Source of the DNA: Lentisphaera araneosa HTCC2155
GTDB lineage: Bacteria > Verrucomicrobiota > Lentisphaeria > Lentisphaerales > Lentisphaeraceae
Length of the DNA stretch: 64,000 nucleotides
Assembly: GCF_000170755.1 (NCBI RefSeq)
Contig: NZ_ABCK01000007.1
Coordinates: 124,001-188,000, forward strand
Reading direction: 5' to 3'
Within the stretch, counting starts at the first letter, position 1, and each line of letters begins with the position of its first letter. The notes under the pieces were generated by a model that was not told the DNA's origin, made no database searches, and saw nothing but the letters and a program-made list of their open reading frames with translations. Shown one piece after another: positions 1 through 8,802 of the stretch. A program made the position numbers and the translations under genes.

Positions 1-1728
1 TTTATTGGTTTTTGAGAGGTCGATATTGAGTTTTTTATCGTCATACTGAATAGAGATTTTACTGGCATCAATCAGTCTATTGGAGCGCTTGATAAGCGTT
101 TTTAAAATAGTTTTTTTTATTTCATTTGAGTCTGAATTTTGAATGAAATAGAGACAGGCCATTTGCTCAAGCTGGATATAATTGAGATCCTCGATGAGCT
201 TAAAAAGATTTTTTTCATCAAGAGATTGAATGCCTTTAAATTTTTCTAAAGTTTTGAGGAAATGACTAGTGTAAACTTCCAGCCTTTCAGCTTTTATGTA
301 GTCATAGGCTTGAGCGTATTTTTGACTGATGAAATGAAGCTCAGCAATTAAGACTTTAGCGGGGGTATAATTCCGATCTCTTTTGAGGGTGAGTTGACTT
401 TGTTCATAGGCTTTTTTAAAGGCCCCGAGTCGCATCGAATTGAGCGATTTTTCGTAAAGTGCTGGGGCAGCTTCAACACTCACTGCAGAGACGACTTTTT
501 GCTCTTGTTTATAGAGCTCGAGTGCTTGAACGGCTTTGGCTTCATTTTGAATAGCCAGCAAAGCATTTGATTCAGCAAGTCCTTTTTGTTTAAGGGCATG
601 GCGTTCACTCACTTTGATTTGGTAGACAAATAAGCACGAAGCGATAATGAAAATCATACAGGCTAGGCTTAAAATTTTATGGCGCTTGATCAGTAGATGA
701 GCAAGTTGTACAAAGCTGGCGTCTTCTGCATCAGTGGCAAAGCCCTCACGCCATTTAATAATATCTGTACGCAGATCAGCGACCTTGTTATAGCGTTGGC
801 CTTTTTCTTTACTCAGCGCTTTCATTGCAACAGCCGCCAAACTTGCAGGAATCTTGAATTGGGAATTGCGAACTTCGCCAAGGTCGCGTATCTGACCATT
901 AAGGGTGAGTTGCAAACATTCATTTACATCATCGTGAGAGCAAGGTGGGCCAAAGGAAAGTAAAAAATAGAGGATGCCACCTAAGGCGTAAATATCGCTC
1001 TGATAGTCTTTATTACCAAACGCAGAATCAATTTGTTCGGGAGCTAAGTAACCAGGTGAGCCTTTAATGAAACCGTCTAAGGTAATATCGTTAATTATAT
1101 TGGGATCCAGTAACAAATCGTCCTGTGTTTCATCTTCGTCATCATCTTCAGTTACAATTTTGGCGATGCCCCAATCACAGACCAAAACTTCACCATATTT
1201 TCCCATGCGGATATTGGCAGGTTTGAGGTCAAGATGGATGATGTTTTTGGAATGAGCGTACTCAATAGCATCACAGATCTTAAGAAAAATATCGATGGCT
1301 TGCTGCAGTGAAAAATCACCGGGGCAATTTTTAATCATTTGTTCGAGGTTTTCGCCTTCCACAAGTTTCATGGTGAAGTAAGCCTGACCATCATCATTAA
1401 TACCAGCATCATATACGGGAATAATATTGGGGTGTTCTAATGAAGCGGTGAGAAAGACTTCACTAAAAAAGCGTTCTGAGCGTTCGGCTTCATCCTGATC
1501 AATGAGTTCAGCTAGAGCAATTTCACGCGAAGTCATGGCATCGTGAACTTTAATAATTTTTTTTGATCCGCCACGATCAATACTTTCTTGTTGGCTATAG
1601 CGTTCGGTACAATTTTGGATGCCATCTAAAATCGGATGTACTTGGTCGACACTTAACTTCTTATCGAGTAAGCCATCGACTTCGAGAAAGTCTTGATAAA
1701 ATTCTTCGTTACTAATCTTTTTTGGCAT
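1..1728 (-). CDS. Membrane-anchored Ser/Thr protein kinase, WNK-like lysine placement (C-terminus cut by window edge)
   Basis: Reading leftward from an ATG at 1728, the frame stays open for 576 codons to the window edge, so the C-terminus is missing. The kinase domain spans about residues 45-310: glycine loop with GGSKK (53-57), HLDLKPAN around 165, DWG in place of DFG, and SPGYLAPEQ in the activation segment. The beta3 strand reads REIALAEL, so the normal catalytic lysine is Ala73. A lysine sits at 56 in the glycine loop, 17 residues upstream, the same spacing as WNK1 Lys233 to Cys250. HRD is changed to HLD but the Asp is kept. One membrane segment lies near 349-367, followed by a charged, helical, possibly TPR-like C-terminal region. 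This predicts a cytoplasmic kinase domain and an exported sensor region. It is a paralogue of the kinase at 8803-10815. Confidence 0.88.
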   Translation of the reverse strand, partial: MPKKISNEEFYQDFLEVDGLLDKKLSVDQVHPILDGIQNCTERYSQQESIDRGGSKKIIKVHDAMTSREIALAELIDQDEAERSERFFSEVFLTASLEHPNIIPVYDAGINDDGQAYFTMKLVEGENLEQMIKNCPGDFSLQQAIDIFLKICDAIEYAHSKNIIHLDLKPANIRMGKYGEVLVCDWGIAKIVTEDDDEDETQDDLLLDPNIINDITLDGFIKGSPGYLAPEQIDSAFGNKDYQSDIYALGGILYFLLSFGPPCSHDDVNECLQLTLNGQIRDLGEVRNSQFKIPASLAAVAMKALSKEKGQRYNKVADLRTDIIKWREGFATDAEDASFVQLAHLLIKRHKILSLACMIFIIASCLFVYQIKVSERHALKQKGLAESNALLAIQNEAKAVQALELYKQEQKVVSAVSVEAAPALYEKSLNSMRLGAFKKAYEQSQLTLKRDRNYTPAKVLIAELHFISQKYAQAYDYIKAERLEVYTSHFLKTLEKFKGIQSLDEKNLFKLIEDLNYIQLEQMACLYFIQNSDSNEIKKTILKTLIKRSNRLIDASKISIQYDDKKLNIDLSKTNK

Positions 1729-1846
1729 GAAATAGAGCGGACTTAAAATTTAAATGAATGACGCTTGCTATTATTTTAAGTTCTTAAAGTCATCAAGAGA
1801 AGGGGTATACAACAAATACTGAGTCTTTTGATAATTTTAGAGTAAA

Positions 1847-3214
1847 TCAACGATTTCGGTTAGAGGGACCACCCCACCACTTGTTATCGGGGAGTTTGCT
1901 ATCCCATTGGTCGAATTTGGCTTGTAACTTTTGAGCGATTTCAGGATGTTTATGAATGAGGTTGTTTTTTTCATTGGGATCATCTTTTAAATTGAATAGC
2001 ATGGGGGTACGAGGGCCATTGTAATCATTCCAGGTCAATTTCCAATCCTTGTCACGAATGGCGTAATCATCATCGCGTCGCCAGTACAAAGTTTTGTGAG
2101 GCCTGCTAGTTTTTTCTCCTGTAATATAGGGCATTAAGTTGACGCCGCTTAGCTCTTTTTTTGCAGGGGCTGCTTGGCTTATGTGAATCAGCGTGGGAAC
2201 AATATCTAAGCCACTGACGGGGTGTTGATAAGTCGATTGTTTGGGAATGACTTGAGGCCAGCTCATGATATATGGCACTCGAATGCCTCCTTCGTAAGTG
2301 TCGCCTTTACGGCCTCTAAGGCTGCCGTTACTTGCTAAGTAATCACCGGCTCGTTCAGCTTCATGTAAATTATTGGGTGCACCATTATCGCTCATGAATA
2401 TGACGAGAGTATTTTCGTAGATACCTTCATCTTTAAGAGTTTGGATAAGACGGCCCACGCCATCGTCCATAGAAATCAACATGGCGCTATAAATACGGCG
2501 CCATTTCTTTTTGATGTGATCTGAGCGCTGGAGATCTTTGGGCTGAGCTTCCCAAGGGCCATGGACAGAATTGTATGACATGTAGAGGAAGAAAGGCTTA
2601 TCTTTGTTGCGTTTGATAAAATTAACGCCTTCGTCATTGAAGACCTCTGTGGTATAGCCAGAAAAGGGGACGGGCTCATTATTACGAAAAATTGGCCAGG
2701 TCATTGGAGCGCCTTTCATATCCATTTTAGCTTCACGGTAGGAGTGGGCACCATTGAGAAAACCATAATAATAATCGACCGAGCGTTGAGTCGGGCGTTG
2801 TTCGTGACTTAAGCCCATGTGCCATTTACCGATAACTCCGGTGGTGTAAGCAGCGGGTTTGAGTAAATCAAAAATCATTTGCTCGTCTAGGGGAATGCCT
2901 GCATCTGGAAAGCGTTTACTGAGTTCGCCGGTTTCGGGAGGGTTTTCACCCGAACCGAAAAGCTGTTGATAACGCCCCGTTAAAAGTCCGGCACGGGAGG
3001 GACCACAGACAGAAGCCGATTGATAGCCTTGGGTGAAATTCATTCCCGAGCGAGCCAAAGCATCTATGTGAGGTGTTTTTATATCCGGTGCACCCAAGAA
3101 GCCTAAGTCTTCATAACCTAAATCATCGGCGAGAATGAGAATGATATTTGGTTTTTGCGCAGCAAGAGCCAGAGTTGAGTAAGTAAAGAATATAAGTGAA
3201 AAAATAAGTTTCAT
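1847..3214 (-). CDS. Secreted sulfatase (arylsulfatase / N-acetylgalactosamine-6-sulfatase type)
   Basis: This 455-residue protein has a signal peptide (about 1-19, ending ALA-A). Sulfatase signature one is CGPSR with Cys70, the residue converted to formylglycine in this family, followed by AGLLTGR. Asp30/Asp31 (LADDLGY) and the later SDNG are the expected metal-binding positions. Family knowledge predicts hydrolysis of sulfate esters, most likely on algal or animal polysaccharides outside the cytoplasm; the substrate cannot be read from the sequence. It lies 38 bp downstream of a pseudopilin gene on the same strand and is probably co-transcribed with it. No sulfatase-maturing enzyme gene is in the window. 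Confidence 0.93.
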   Translation of the reverse strand: MKLIFSLIFFTYSTLALAAQKPNIILILADDLGYEDLGFLGAPDIKTPHIDALARSGMNFTQGYQSASVCGPSRAGLLTGRYQQLFGSGENPPETGELSKRFPDAGIPLDEQMIFDLLKPAAYTTGVIGKWHMGLSHEQRPTQRSVDYYYGFLNGAHSYREAKMDMKGAPMTWPIFRNNEPVPFSGYTTEVFNDEGVNFIKRNKDKPFFLYMSYNSVHGPWEAQPKDLQRSDHIKKKWRRIYSAMLISMDDGVGRLIQTLKDEGIYENTLVIFMSDNGAPNNLHEAERAGDYLASNGSLRGRKGDTYEGGIRVPYIMSWPQVIPKQSTYQHPVSGLDIVPTLIHISQAAPAKKELSGVNLMPYITGEKTSRPHKTLYWRRDDDYAIRDKDWKLTWNDYNGPRTPMLFNLKDDPNEKNNLIHKHPEIAQKLQAKFDQWDSKLPDNKWWGGPSNRNR

Positions 3215-3252
3215 AATGTCTTAAAATAGTGTGTGTTTAAAATTAATTAAGC

Positions 3253-3939
3253 TTAGATATTATCTTGTTTTTCAGATGCGCCCAAGTAATTAAGGAATTC
3301 GACGTGACCATCAACAAAAGAGAAGTTATAACTAAAACTATTATGGTGAAAGGCTTCGGCTCGTGTTCCATGCATTGTTAAGTTTCCAGGGACAGAATAC
3401 GAAGGTGAACCCATAGCGTTTCCTGCAATGGGTTGCTCAGTTTTAAAAATCATATTTGCGGGCGAAGAAATGTCATTAATTCTTGAAGAGTCACCGTGTT
3501 CACTACCGACACCCCCCCAAAGAGCGTTACTGGTGTTCACCCACCAATTTGAGCCTGAATTGAGTGAGTAGCTTCTTGGAAGGGCATTATTCCATCTAGT
3601 AATATCATCATCGGGGCATTGGTAGATGGCAAAGTTATTGCCCGTAAGGTCCGCCTCTTCTAAGTAAGCTTTTGACATGAGGGGGGCGCTTAAATAACTC
3701 TCGTTGAGCTTGTCATCCCAAGTGACATTGGCCCCATTGTGAGCATAGGTGAAATAGCTATTGTTATCATCCGTATACATATACCCCATCACGCTGATTT
3801 GCTTAAGGTTATTCATACATACCGCTTTACGTGATGTTTTTCTAGCTTTACCAAGCACGGGTAAAAGTAAACTCGCGAGTATGCCAATAATCGCAATGAC
3901 TACAAGAAGCTCGATAAGTGTGAAACGCTGCTTTTTCAT
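3253..3939 (-). CDS. Pseudopilin-like protein, prepilin N-terminus with C-terminal DG-motif domain
   Basis: The protein has 228 residues from the chosen ATG at 3939. An upstream in-frame ATG at 3948 has GAGG immediately against it, whereas the 3939 start has that GAGG at normal spacing. The N-terminus is MKKQR followed by [17 protein letters not shown], the class III (type IV pilin/pseudopilin) signature. The residue before the Phe is Arg, not the Gly normally required by prepilin peptidase. The rest is an exported Ser/Asn/Tyr-rich domain ending in VDGHVEFL, the DG motif typical of PVC pseudopilin-like proteins. No secretion ATPase or platform genes are nearby. It probably functions at the cell surface. 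It precedes a sulfatase gene and has its own predicted promoter. Confidence 0.88.
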   Translation of the reverse strand: MKKQRFTLIELLVVIAIIGILASLLLPVLGKARKTSRKAVCMNNLKQISVMGYMYTDDNNSYFTYAHNGANVTWDDKLNESYLSAPLMSKAYLEEADLTGNNFAIYQCPDDDITRWNNALPRSYSLNSGSNWWVNTSNALWGGVGSEHGDSSRINDISSPANMIFKTEQPIAGNAMGSPSYSVPGNLTMHGTRAEAFHHNSFSYNFSFVDGHVEFLNYLGASEKQDNI

Positions 3940-3976
3940 AAAAGTCATCCTCAGTTAAGTTGCTAATTATGGAGGG

Positions 3977-4005
3977 TACGTCAGTGAGAAAACAATTTTT
4001 GACAA
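3977..4005 (-). promoter_or_regulatory. Predicted promoter, TTGTCA-N19-CGTA, for the pseudopilin at 3253-3939
   Basis: On the minus strand TTGTCA (4005-4000) is followed after 19 nt by CGTA (3980-3977), then CCCTCC. The CGTA box lies 37 nt before the ATG. The hexamer is half of an inverted repeat TGACA-TT-TGTCA (4011-4000). The same boxes and spacing occur upstream of five other genes in this window. Confidence 0.5.
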
Positions 4006-4049
4006 ATGTCAGATAAAAAGTTTTCTCACGGGCCATATCTAGTTCAATT

Positions 4050-6992
4050 TCACAATTGAATTTTCACTGAGTAGACTTTTTCACTAGCTAAATCAATAGA
4101 AAAGCTCTTTCCAGAGGGCTTTTGTTTTTTGCCATTAATTTCAAGAGATTTAATATTTTTCGGCAAAACGACAGTGAGCTTCTGAGCGTGCTTAGTTTGT
4201 AAGTCGGCGCTGACAATTGTGCCATTTTTAGACCAGCTCATTTTCCGGATGTTAACCGCTCCGCGTCCTTGCATACCGAGGATTTCTCCCTCAGGCCATT
4301 CCCTTGGTAAGGCGGGGAGAAGTTTGAGAACTCCAGGGCGTGAAGTGAAAATCATTTCCTGAACTGCCGAGACCCAGCCCATGTTAGATTCGATTTGAAA
4401 AATAGGCGCCTGATTCATGGTGAAACCACTTTCTCGCCAGTCATTATGCGTTGTTAGCAAGTTTTCTAAGACTGAACTCGCGGCTAACCATTTGAGTGTT
4501 TGGTAAGCTTTTTGAGCTTCGCCACCTCGCGCTAAAATATTGGTATTGTGAAGTAATGACCAAGCCGATTGGAACTCAAGACCAGCATTTAAACGATTGT
4601 GAGATGTTTGCACAAAGGCATTAAAGAGTTTGGGGTCAGATTCTTCCATATTAATCTCATAGCCAGGCATAATAGGGTACATGTGAGTTAAGTGACGGTG
4701 GGCAGGGTTATCGTAAAAGCCATCGACTAACCATTCGCGGACACCACCCTCGGCATTAATTTCATAGGGACGTAATTTTGCAATAACTTCCTTCCAATCG
4801 GCAATTTTCGATTGATTGATAGCAAGGGTATTGGAAGCTTCAATTAAGTTGGTGAACATTTCGCGAATAGCCGCGTATTCCCATGTGGCATTTATGTGAG
4901 TATCGATGTGACGATTGGGTATGAGGCGATGACCTTCGGCGTTTAGCGGGGAGTTTTCTGGTGAGTTAGAAGGCGTGATATCGTAGAAGCCATCTTCGTT
5001 TTCGATGAGAAAGCCTTCGTAAAAAGTCGCGGCTTCTTCCATGAGTGGGACAGCGCGTTCAGCTAAGAATTTTTTGTCTAAAGTAAAGGTGTAGTAATCC
5101 CAGTAATGCTGAGCAACCCAAGCATTATTACCCATCATGTGGATGAGGTGCGGAGAAATGACTTTTAAGAGGCCATCTTCATTATTTCCCAATAGAGGAT
5201 TGATGTAAATGCCATCAAGGCCGTAGAGTTTACGGGCATTCTCTCGTGAAGCGGGAAGTTGACGATCGAACATATCAAAGAAAGGCAGCATGAGTTCCGA
5301 CAGGTTGCCATCCATGAGGTGCCAGTGAATCATTGGCATATTGATATTCATGAGGTGAATCGCCCAGGTAGGATTGTAATCACCATTCCAAAGGCCCGTC
5401 AAATGAACGGGGTGTCCACCTTTTCTTGAGCCCACAATCGACAAGTAGCGACCCATAGCCCAGAGACGTTCGACGAAGGCGTTTTCAAGATCGAGCTTTC
5501 TTGCTTTCGCAATGAGTTCTTCATTACTGAGGGCACGATCATCTTTTGAAGCTTTAAGATCAACGGAAGCAGCGTTGAAGAGTCCCTGATGGGCTTTTAC
5601 ATGTGGATTTAAGTAAGTCTGATAAGTGCCTTTTAACTTATACAATTCTCTCGTTATGCGATCAATGGCTTCATCGGCATCGGCAGAGTTAAAGGTTTTG
5701 ACCGCAATTAAAATTTGGCTTGCGCCTTTAATTTTGACGTGATCGATTTCTTCCTTTAACTCGCCATCATGAGAAATGACGCGAGCCACTGCGCCAAAAT
5801 CTTTGAGTGCCGATGTGGTATTAGGGTTAAGAGCTTTATACTGGATGTGGCCGGCAAAGTCGACATTTACCGATGGACGAAAGGCTTTTGGTCGACTACC
5901 GCGAGCTTTGTCGGGATTGTGTAAGCCAAGGTGCACGGAGATATCTAAGGCTTTTGCTTGCTTAGCATTTAGCTGAACAAATAAGACATCTTTACTATCA
6001 CCAATGCGTGAGATGAAGGCCTTGCGTGTGTAGTCAACACCCTCATTTGACCAAGCCGTATGAGTTTCTGATTTTTTCAAATCGAGTGTGCGCTGATATT
6101 GGCTAATGTTTTTAGCGTTGGAGCGAATGACTAAATCGCCAATCGAGAGCGGTGAGCCGATGTTAGCCCGATAGTTTTTACCCTTGAATGCGTTACGATA
6201 GAGCACATTTGCATCGGCATATTTCCCCTGTTTCTGAAGGTCGCGGACTTGCTGTAGCAAACCAGATAGGTCGGGCATAGTGCTTGAGCTAGCATGGTTG
6301 AACCAATGGCGCGCATCCTGAAGCATGAATCGTGCTTCATTGACATCGCCATAAACCATCCCGCCTAAACGGCCACTACCAATGGGGTAGGCATCCCGCC
6401 AATGATCTTTTAATTCCTCTTTCTTAAAAGGGCCCCAAGTCCAGTTTGCCGGCTTTGAACTTCTTAAAATATAATCGGGACTGTGATTCGAAGAAATTGT
6501 TTCTCTTGACGTTTCAATAGGGAGATTAGCAATTTTTTTCACTTGGAGCGCACGAATATTCAAGGCTTGCCATTGATCCCTATGAGGATTCAAGGTGAGT
6601 GAATTGCGCCCCTTTTTGAGTGCGATCGTTGCAAATTTTTTATTTATATACTTGTCGTAGGAGCCCGTTCCTTTTACATCAACTTTAACTTTTTCATCGT
6701 TATAATTTAAAAAGAAACCTGAATGGGGCGCTGTCGAAGAAACTTCTGACCAAACTTCATAGAGTCCCGCTTCTGGAGCGACAAAAGTCCAGCTTGCCCA
6801 AGAATCTTCACTGGTCCAATAGGCGAGGTTGGGGTTGGTATCTTTACTACCAACACCTAAAGAACCTTTGCCAACATTGACGATTTGACTATCTTCGGGT
6901 TTGAGTTGGATGGCTTCACTGGCACTTATAGTGAAAAATGAGCTGAGGGCAATTCCGTGCACAAGACGGGGGAGGAGGCGATTTAGTTTCAT
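4050..6992 (-). CDS. Secreted glycoside hydrolase family 95-like enzyme (alpha-L-fucosidase/galactosidase family)
   Basis: This 980-residue protein has a signal peptide (about 1-26). An N-terminal beta-sandwich-like module (about 28-155) resembles carbohydrate-binding or DUF-type sugar-binding domains. The GH95 N-terminal domain follows (from about 190; AYPIGSGRLGGMVYGDV matches the family opening PIGNGRLGAMVFG). The (alpha/alpha)6 barrel contains LMNINMPMIHW, equivalent to the family ININTEMNYW segment with its two catalytic-site Asn residues, and WVAQHYWDYYTFT, where many GH95 enzymes have QHLWEHY. The C-terminal beta domain includes LLPALPREWPEGEI. GH95 enzymes cleave alpha-1,2-fucosides or related L-galactosides from polysaccharides. 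With two sulfatases in the window this fits use of sulfated fucose-containing glycans, but the substrate is inferred. It starts 53 bp after the pseudopilin at 7046-7717 and is probably in its operon. Confidence 0.85.
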   Translation of the reverse strand: MKLNRLLPRLVHGIALSSFFTISASEAIQLKPEDSQIVNVGKGSLGVGSKDTNPNLAYWTSEDSWASWTFVAPEAGLYEVWSEVSSTAPHSGFFLNYNDEKVKVDVKGTGSYDKYINKKFATIALKKGRNSLTLNPHRDQWQALNIRALQVKKIANLPIETSRETISSNHSPDYILRSSKPANWTWGPFKKEELKDHWRDAYPIGSGRLGGMVYGDVNEARFMLQDARHWFNHASSSTMPDLSGLLQQVRDLQKQGKYADANVLYRNAFKGKNYRANIGSPLSIGDLVIRSNAKNISQYQRTLDLKKSETHTAWSNEGVDYTRKAFISRIGDSKDVLFVQLNAKQAKALDISVHLGLHNPDKARGSRPKAFRPSVNVDFAGHIQYKALNPNTTSALKDFGAVARVISHDGELKEEIDHVKIKGASQILIAVKTFNSADADEAIDRITRELYKLKGTYQTYLNPHVKAHQGLFNAASVDLKASKDDRALSNEELIAKARKLDLENAFVERLWAMGRYLSIVGSRKGGHPVHLTGLWNGDYNPTWAIHLMNINMPMIHWHLMDGNLSELMLPFFDMFDRQLPASRENARKLYGLDGIYINPLLGNNEDGLLKVISPHLIHMMGNNAWVAQHYWDYYTFTLDKKFLAERAVPLMEEAATFYEGFLIENEDGFYDITPSNSPENSPLNAEGHRLIPNRHIDTHINATWEYAAIREMFTNLIEASNTLAINQSKIADWKEVIAKLRPYEINAEGGVREWLVDGFYDNPAHRHLTHMYPIMPGYEINMEESDPKLFNAFVQTSHNRLNAGLEFQSAWSLLHNTNILARGGEAQKAYQTLKWLAASSVLENLLTTHNDWRESGFTMNQAPIFQIESNMGWVSAVQEMIFTSRPGVLKLLPALPREWPEGEILGMQGRGAVNIRKMSWSKNGTIVSADLQTKHAQKLTVVLPKNIKSLEINGKKQKPSGKSFSIDLASEKVYSVKIQL

Positions 6993-7045
6993 TTAAATTC
7001 CTTAAAATTGTAATGTATTGAGTGAGGGAAGTTGTTGAGCTTGAT

Positions 7046-7717
7046 CTAACGATCGAAAATGGGCCAGCCATTAATTTCGACATTTGTCCATTGATAATGG
7101 TTTGGTAAAGAATTTTGAGAAACAGTGTTTGTTCGAAAGCTAACTGAACCGTCTAGATAGAGAACGTTGTATCGGAAGTTTTTATGATTGTAAGGGCCAC
7201 TCCAAGGAGGAGTGAAATGATCCGCAACGATACTTAAACCACCGTCGTCAGTGACACTTGGTGGGCCCGCGTTGTTACCTTTAGTAGGGTAATTATAGCC
7301 TCTTCTATAATAATAAGACATATCAATCCAGCCATTTTGCATATTAAATCCCCTAGTTGCATCTGCATTCAGTTCACTAGAATCTTCCGTTGGACAATAA
7401 TAGATTTCTCCAGTTGAAATGTACGAATCCTCATAGAGACGACCTAAACCATACCAAGAAGCAGCTCCAGTCCAAATTGAACCATTACCTTGAGTGAAGC
7501 CCCCTGCACCTGGTTCAGAATTTTGAGGGAGTTCATTTTCTTGGTTATCAGCAAAGTTCATGATCGCAATGCCGGTCATTTTGAGGTTGTTGGTGCAGAC
7601 CGATTCTTTGGCGCGTATTCTTGCTTTGGATAAAGAGGGCAAAAGTAAAGAGGCAAGAATGCCAATAATGGCAATCACAACGAGGAGCTCGATTAGTGTA
7701 AAACGCAGCTTTTTCAT
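7046..7717 (-). CDS. Pseudopilin-like protein
   Basis: The protein has 223 residues beginning MKKLR then [17 protein letters not shown]. As in the other three copies, a basic residue (Arg) precedes the Phe instead of Gly. The predicted periplasmic part is rich in Asn, Tyr and Gly and contains [10 protein letters not shown], the counterpart of the C-terminal DG motif. The ATG is preceded by a GAGGAAA ribosome-binding site. It is the first gene of a likely minus-strand unit whose next gene is the GH95 enzyme. The N-terminal class is certain; the role could be a minor pseudopilin, an adhesin or a surface scaffold. Confidence 0.87.
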   Translation of the reverse strand: MKKLRFTLIELLVVIAIIGILASLLLPSLSKARIRAKESVCTNNLKMTGIAIMNFADNQENELPQNSEPGAGGFTQGNGSIWTGAASWYGLGRLYEDSYISTGEIYYCPTEDSSELNADATRGFNMQNGWIDMSYYYRRGYNYPTKGNNAGPPSVTDDGGLSIVADHFTPPWSGPYNHKNFRYNVLYLDGSVSFRTNTVSQNSLPNHYQWTNVEINGWPIFDR

Positions 7718-7755
7718 CTTAGTATTTCCTCATAATTAAAGTTTGTATCCGGAGG

Positions 7756-7784
7756 TACGCACTTAAATATATACTTTTTGACAA
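7756..7784 (-). promoter_or_regulatory. Predicted promoter, TTGTCA-N19-CGTA, for the pseudopilin/GH95 unit
   Basis: On the minus strand TTGTCA (7784-7779) is followed after 19 nt by CGTA (7759-7756), then CCTCC. The CGTA box is 38 nt before the ATG at 7717. Apart from one extra C in the other copy, CGTACCTCC equals the CGTACCCTCC of the promoter at 3977-4005, although the genes differ. Confidence 0.5.
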
Positions 7785-7871
7785 GCTAAGTATATTTTTT
7801 TTGATTTTCTGTTGAGTTTCACCTTTTTGCCTGTAGTAAGTTTCTTAAAATAGAAAAATAAGGAATGAATT

Positions 7872-8738
7872 TTGAAGTACGTACTATTATTAATTGTCTC
7901 ATTTTTAGTGGGATGCTCAAGCATCTCGCAGCCCCCAAAAGTTCTCTATGTAACGACTGAACCAGGCAAGCATCATGATTACACGGCGCAACGCAAGATC
8001 TTTGAAGGTGTCGCCAAAGAAGCCGGCTGGAATTACACGGTGCATAGCAACGAACATTATGAGCAATTGAAGCAGCTGGTCGACTCAAATTTAACTGAGG
8101 GTTACGACGCTGTGGTGTATAATTTTTGTTTTGCTCATTCAAAAGATTTATTAGCTGCGGAAAATATGATCAATCAGACCCGTGTGAAAGGGACGCCAGC
8201 CATGGTGATTCATTGTTCAATGCATAGTTTTTGGCCGACTTTCAAAGACGGTGAAAGCGCTGAAGTTTTAGGCAGTACTTATCAAGGTTCTGCAACACCT
8301 GATCCAGCAGAAGTGAAGAAATGGCGTGCAAAATACCCGAATCGTCCCTTCCCTGTGTGGGGTGACTTTACGGGGATTGCTTCCACGAAGCACGGCCCAA
8401 AAATCCCTATGAAAGTGAGCAAATGCTGTGAGCACGATGCGACGAAATCTTTGTCTGACGAAGGGTACACAACGGTGAATGCAGAGCTCTATAATAATCA
8501 CTATATGGTGGATGGCGTAAAGCCACTTTTGCGAGGAACGCAAAAGGGAGTTGGCTATAAAGGGAAAGGCAAAAATCGCAAAGAAGTTTTAGTCGATGAT
8601 GAAGCGATCATCATGTGGCAAGTTCCCCAAGGTAAGTCAGAAGTCGTGGGTTTAACGACGGGGCATTCAACCGAAGAATGGCAGCAAAAAGAATTTCAAT
8701 TACTCATTAAAGATGCGGTGGACTACCTCACGCGATAA
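7872..8738 (+). CDS. ThuA-like domain lipoprotein
   Basis: This 288-residue protein starts at TTG. No ATG is in frame nearby, and AAGGA lies 8 nt upstream of the TTG. The N-terminus is a lipoprotein signal with lipobox LVGC (Cys15). The mature part (about 22-285) has the ThuA fold pattern seen in many PVC proteins: VLYVTTEPGKHHDY at the start, EGYDAVVYNF, TPAMVIHCSMHSFW and a closing VVGLTTGHS. ThuA domains resemble class I glutamine amidotransferases and are linked to sugar metabolism, but the reaction is generally unknown. It is a single gene divergent from the pseudopilin at 7717 and ends in a strong terminator. Confidence 0.8.
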   Translation: MKYVLLLIVSFLVGCSSISQPPKVLYVTTEPGKHHDYTAQRKIFEGVAKEAGWNYTVHSNEHYEQLKQLVDSNLTEGYDAVVYNFCFAHSKDLLAAENMINQTRVKGTPAMVIHCSMHSFWPTFKDGESAEVLGSTYQGSATPDPAEVKKWRAKYPNRPFPVWGDFTGIASTKHGPKIPMKVSKCCEHDATKSLSDEGYTTVNAELYNNHYMVDGVKPLLRGTQKGVGYKGKGKNRKEVLVDDEAIIMWQVPQGKSEVVGLTTGHSTEEWQQKEFQLLIKDAVDYLTR

Positions 8739-8759
8739 ATTATAGCCTCCTATCAATTG

Positions 8760-8790
8760 AGCCTCAGCATCTTCATGCGGGGGCTTTTTT
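8760..8790 (+). terminator. Rho-independent terminator after the ThuA-like gene
   Basis: AGCCTC-A-GCA pairs with TGC-G-GGGGCT around a TCTTCA loop and is followed by TTTTT. It lies 22 bp after the stop at 8738. The reverse strand lacks a comparable U tract, so it acts on the plus-strand gene. Confidence 0.85.
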
Positions 8791-8802
8791 ATGTGGCAGC
8801 GT

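Noticed and set aside
697-1255. Plus-strand reading frames over the first kinase gene
   Set aside because: They are antisense to a clearly conserved kinase frame and show no recognisable domain or ribosome-binding site.
1-1728. Pseudokinase because the beta3 lysine is missing
   Set aside because: The catalytic and metal Asp residues are kept and a lysine appears in the glycine loop at the WNK spacing, so an active enzyme is more likely.
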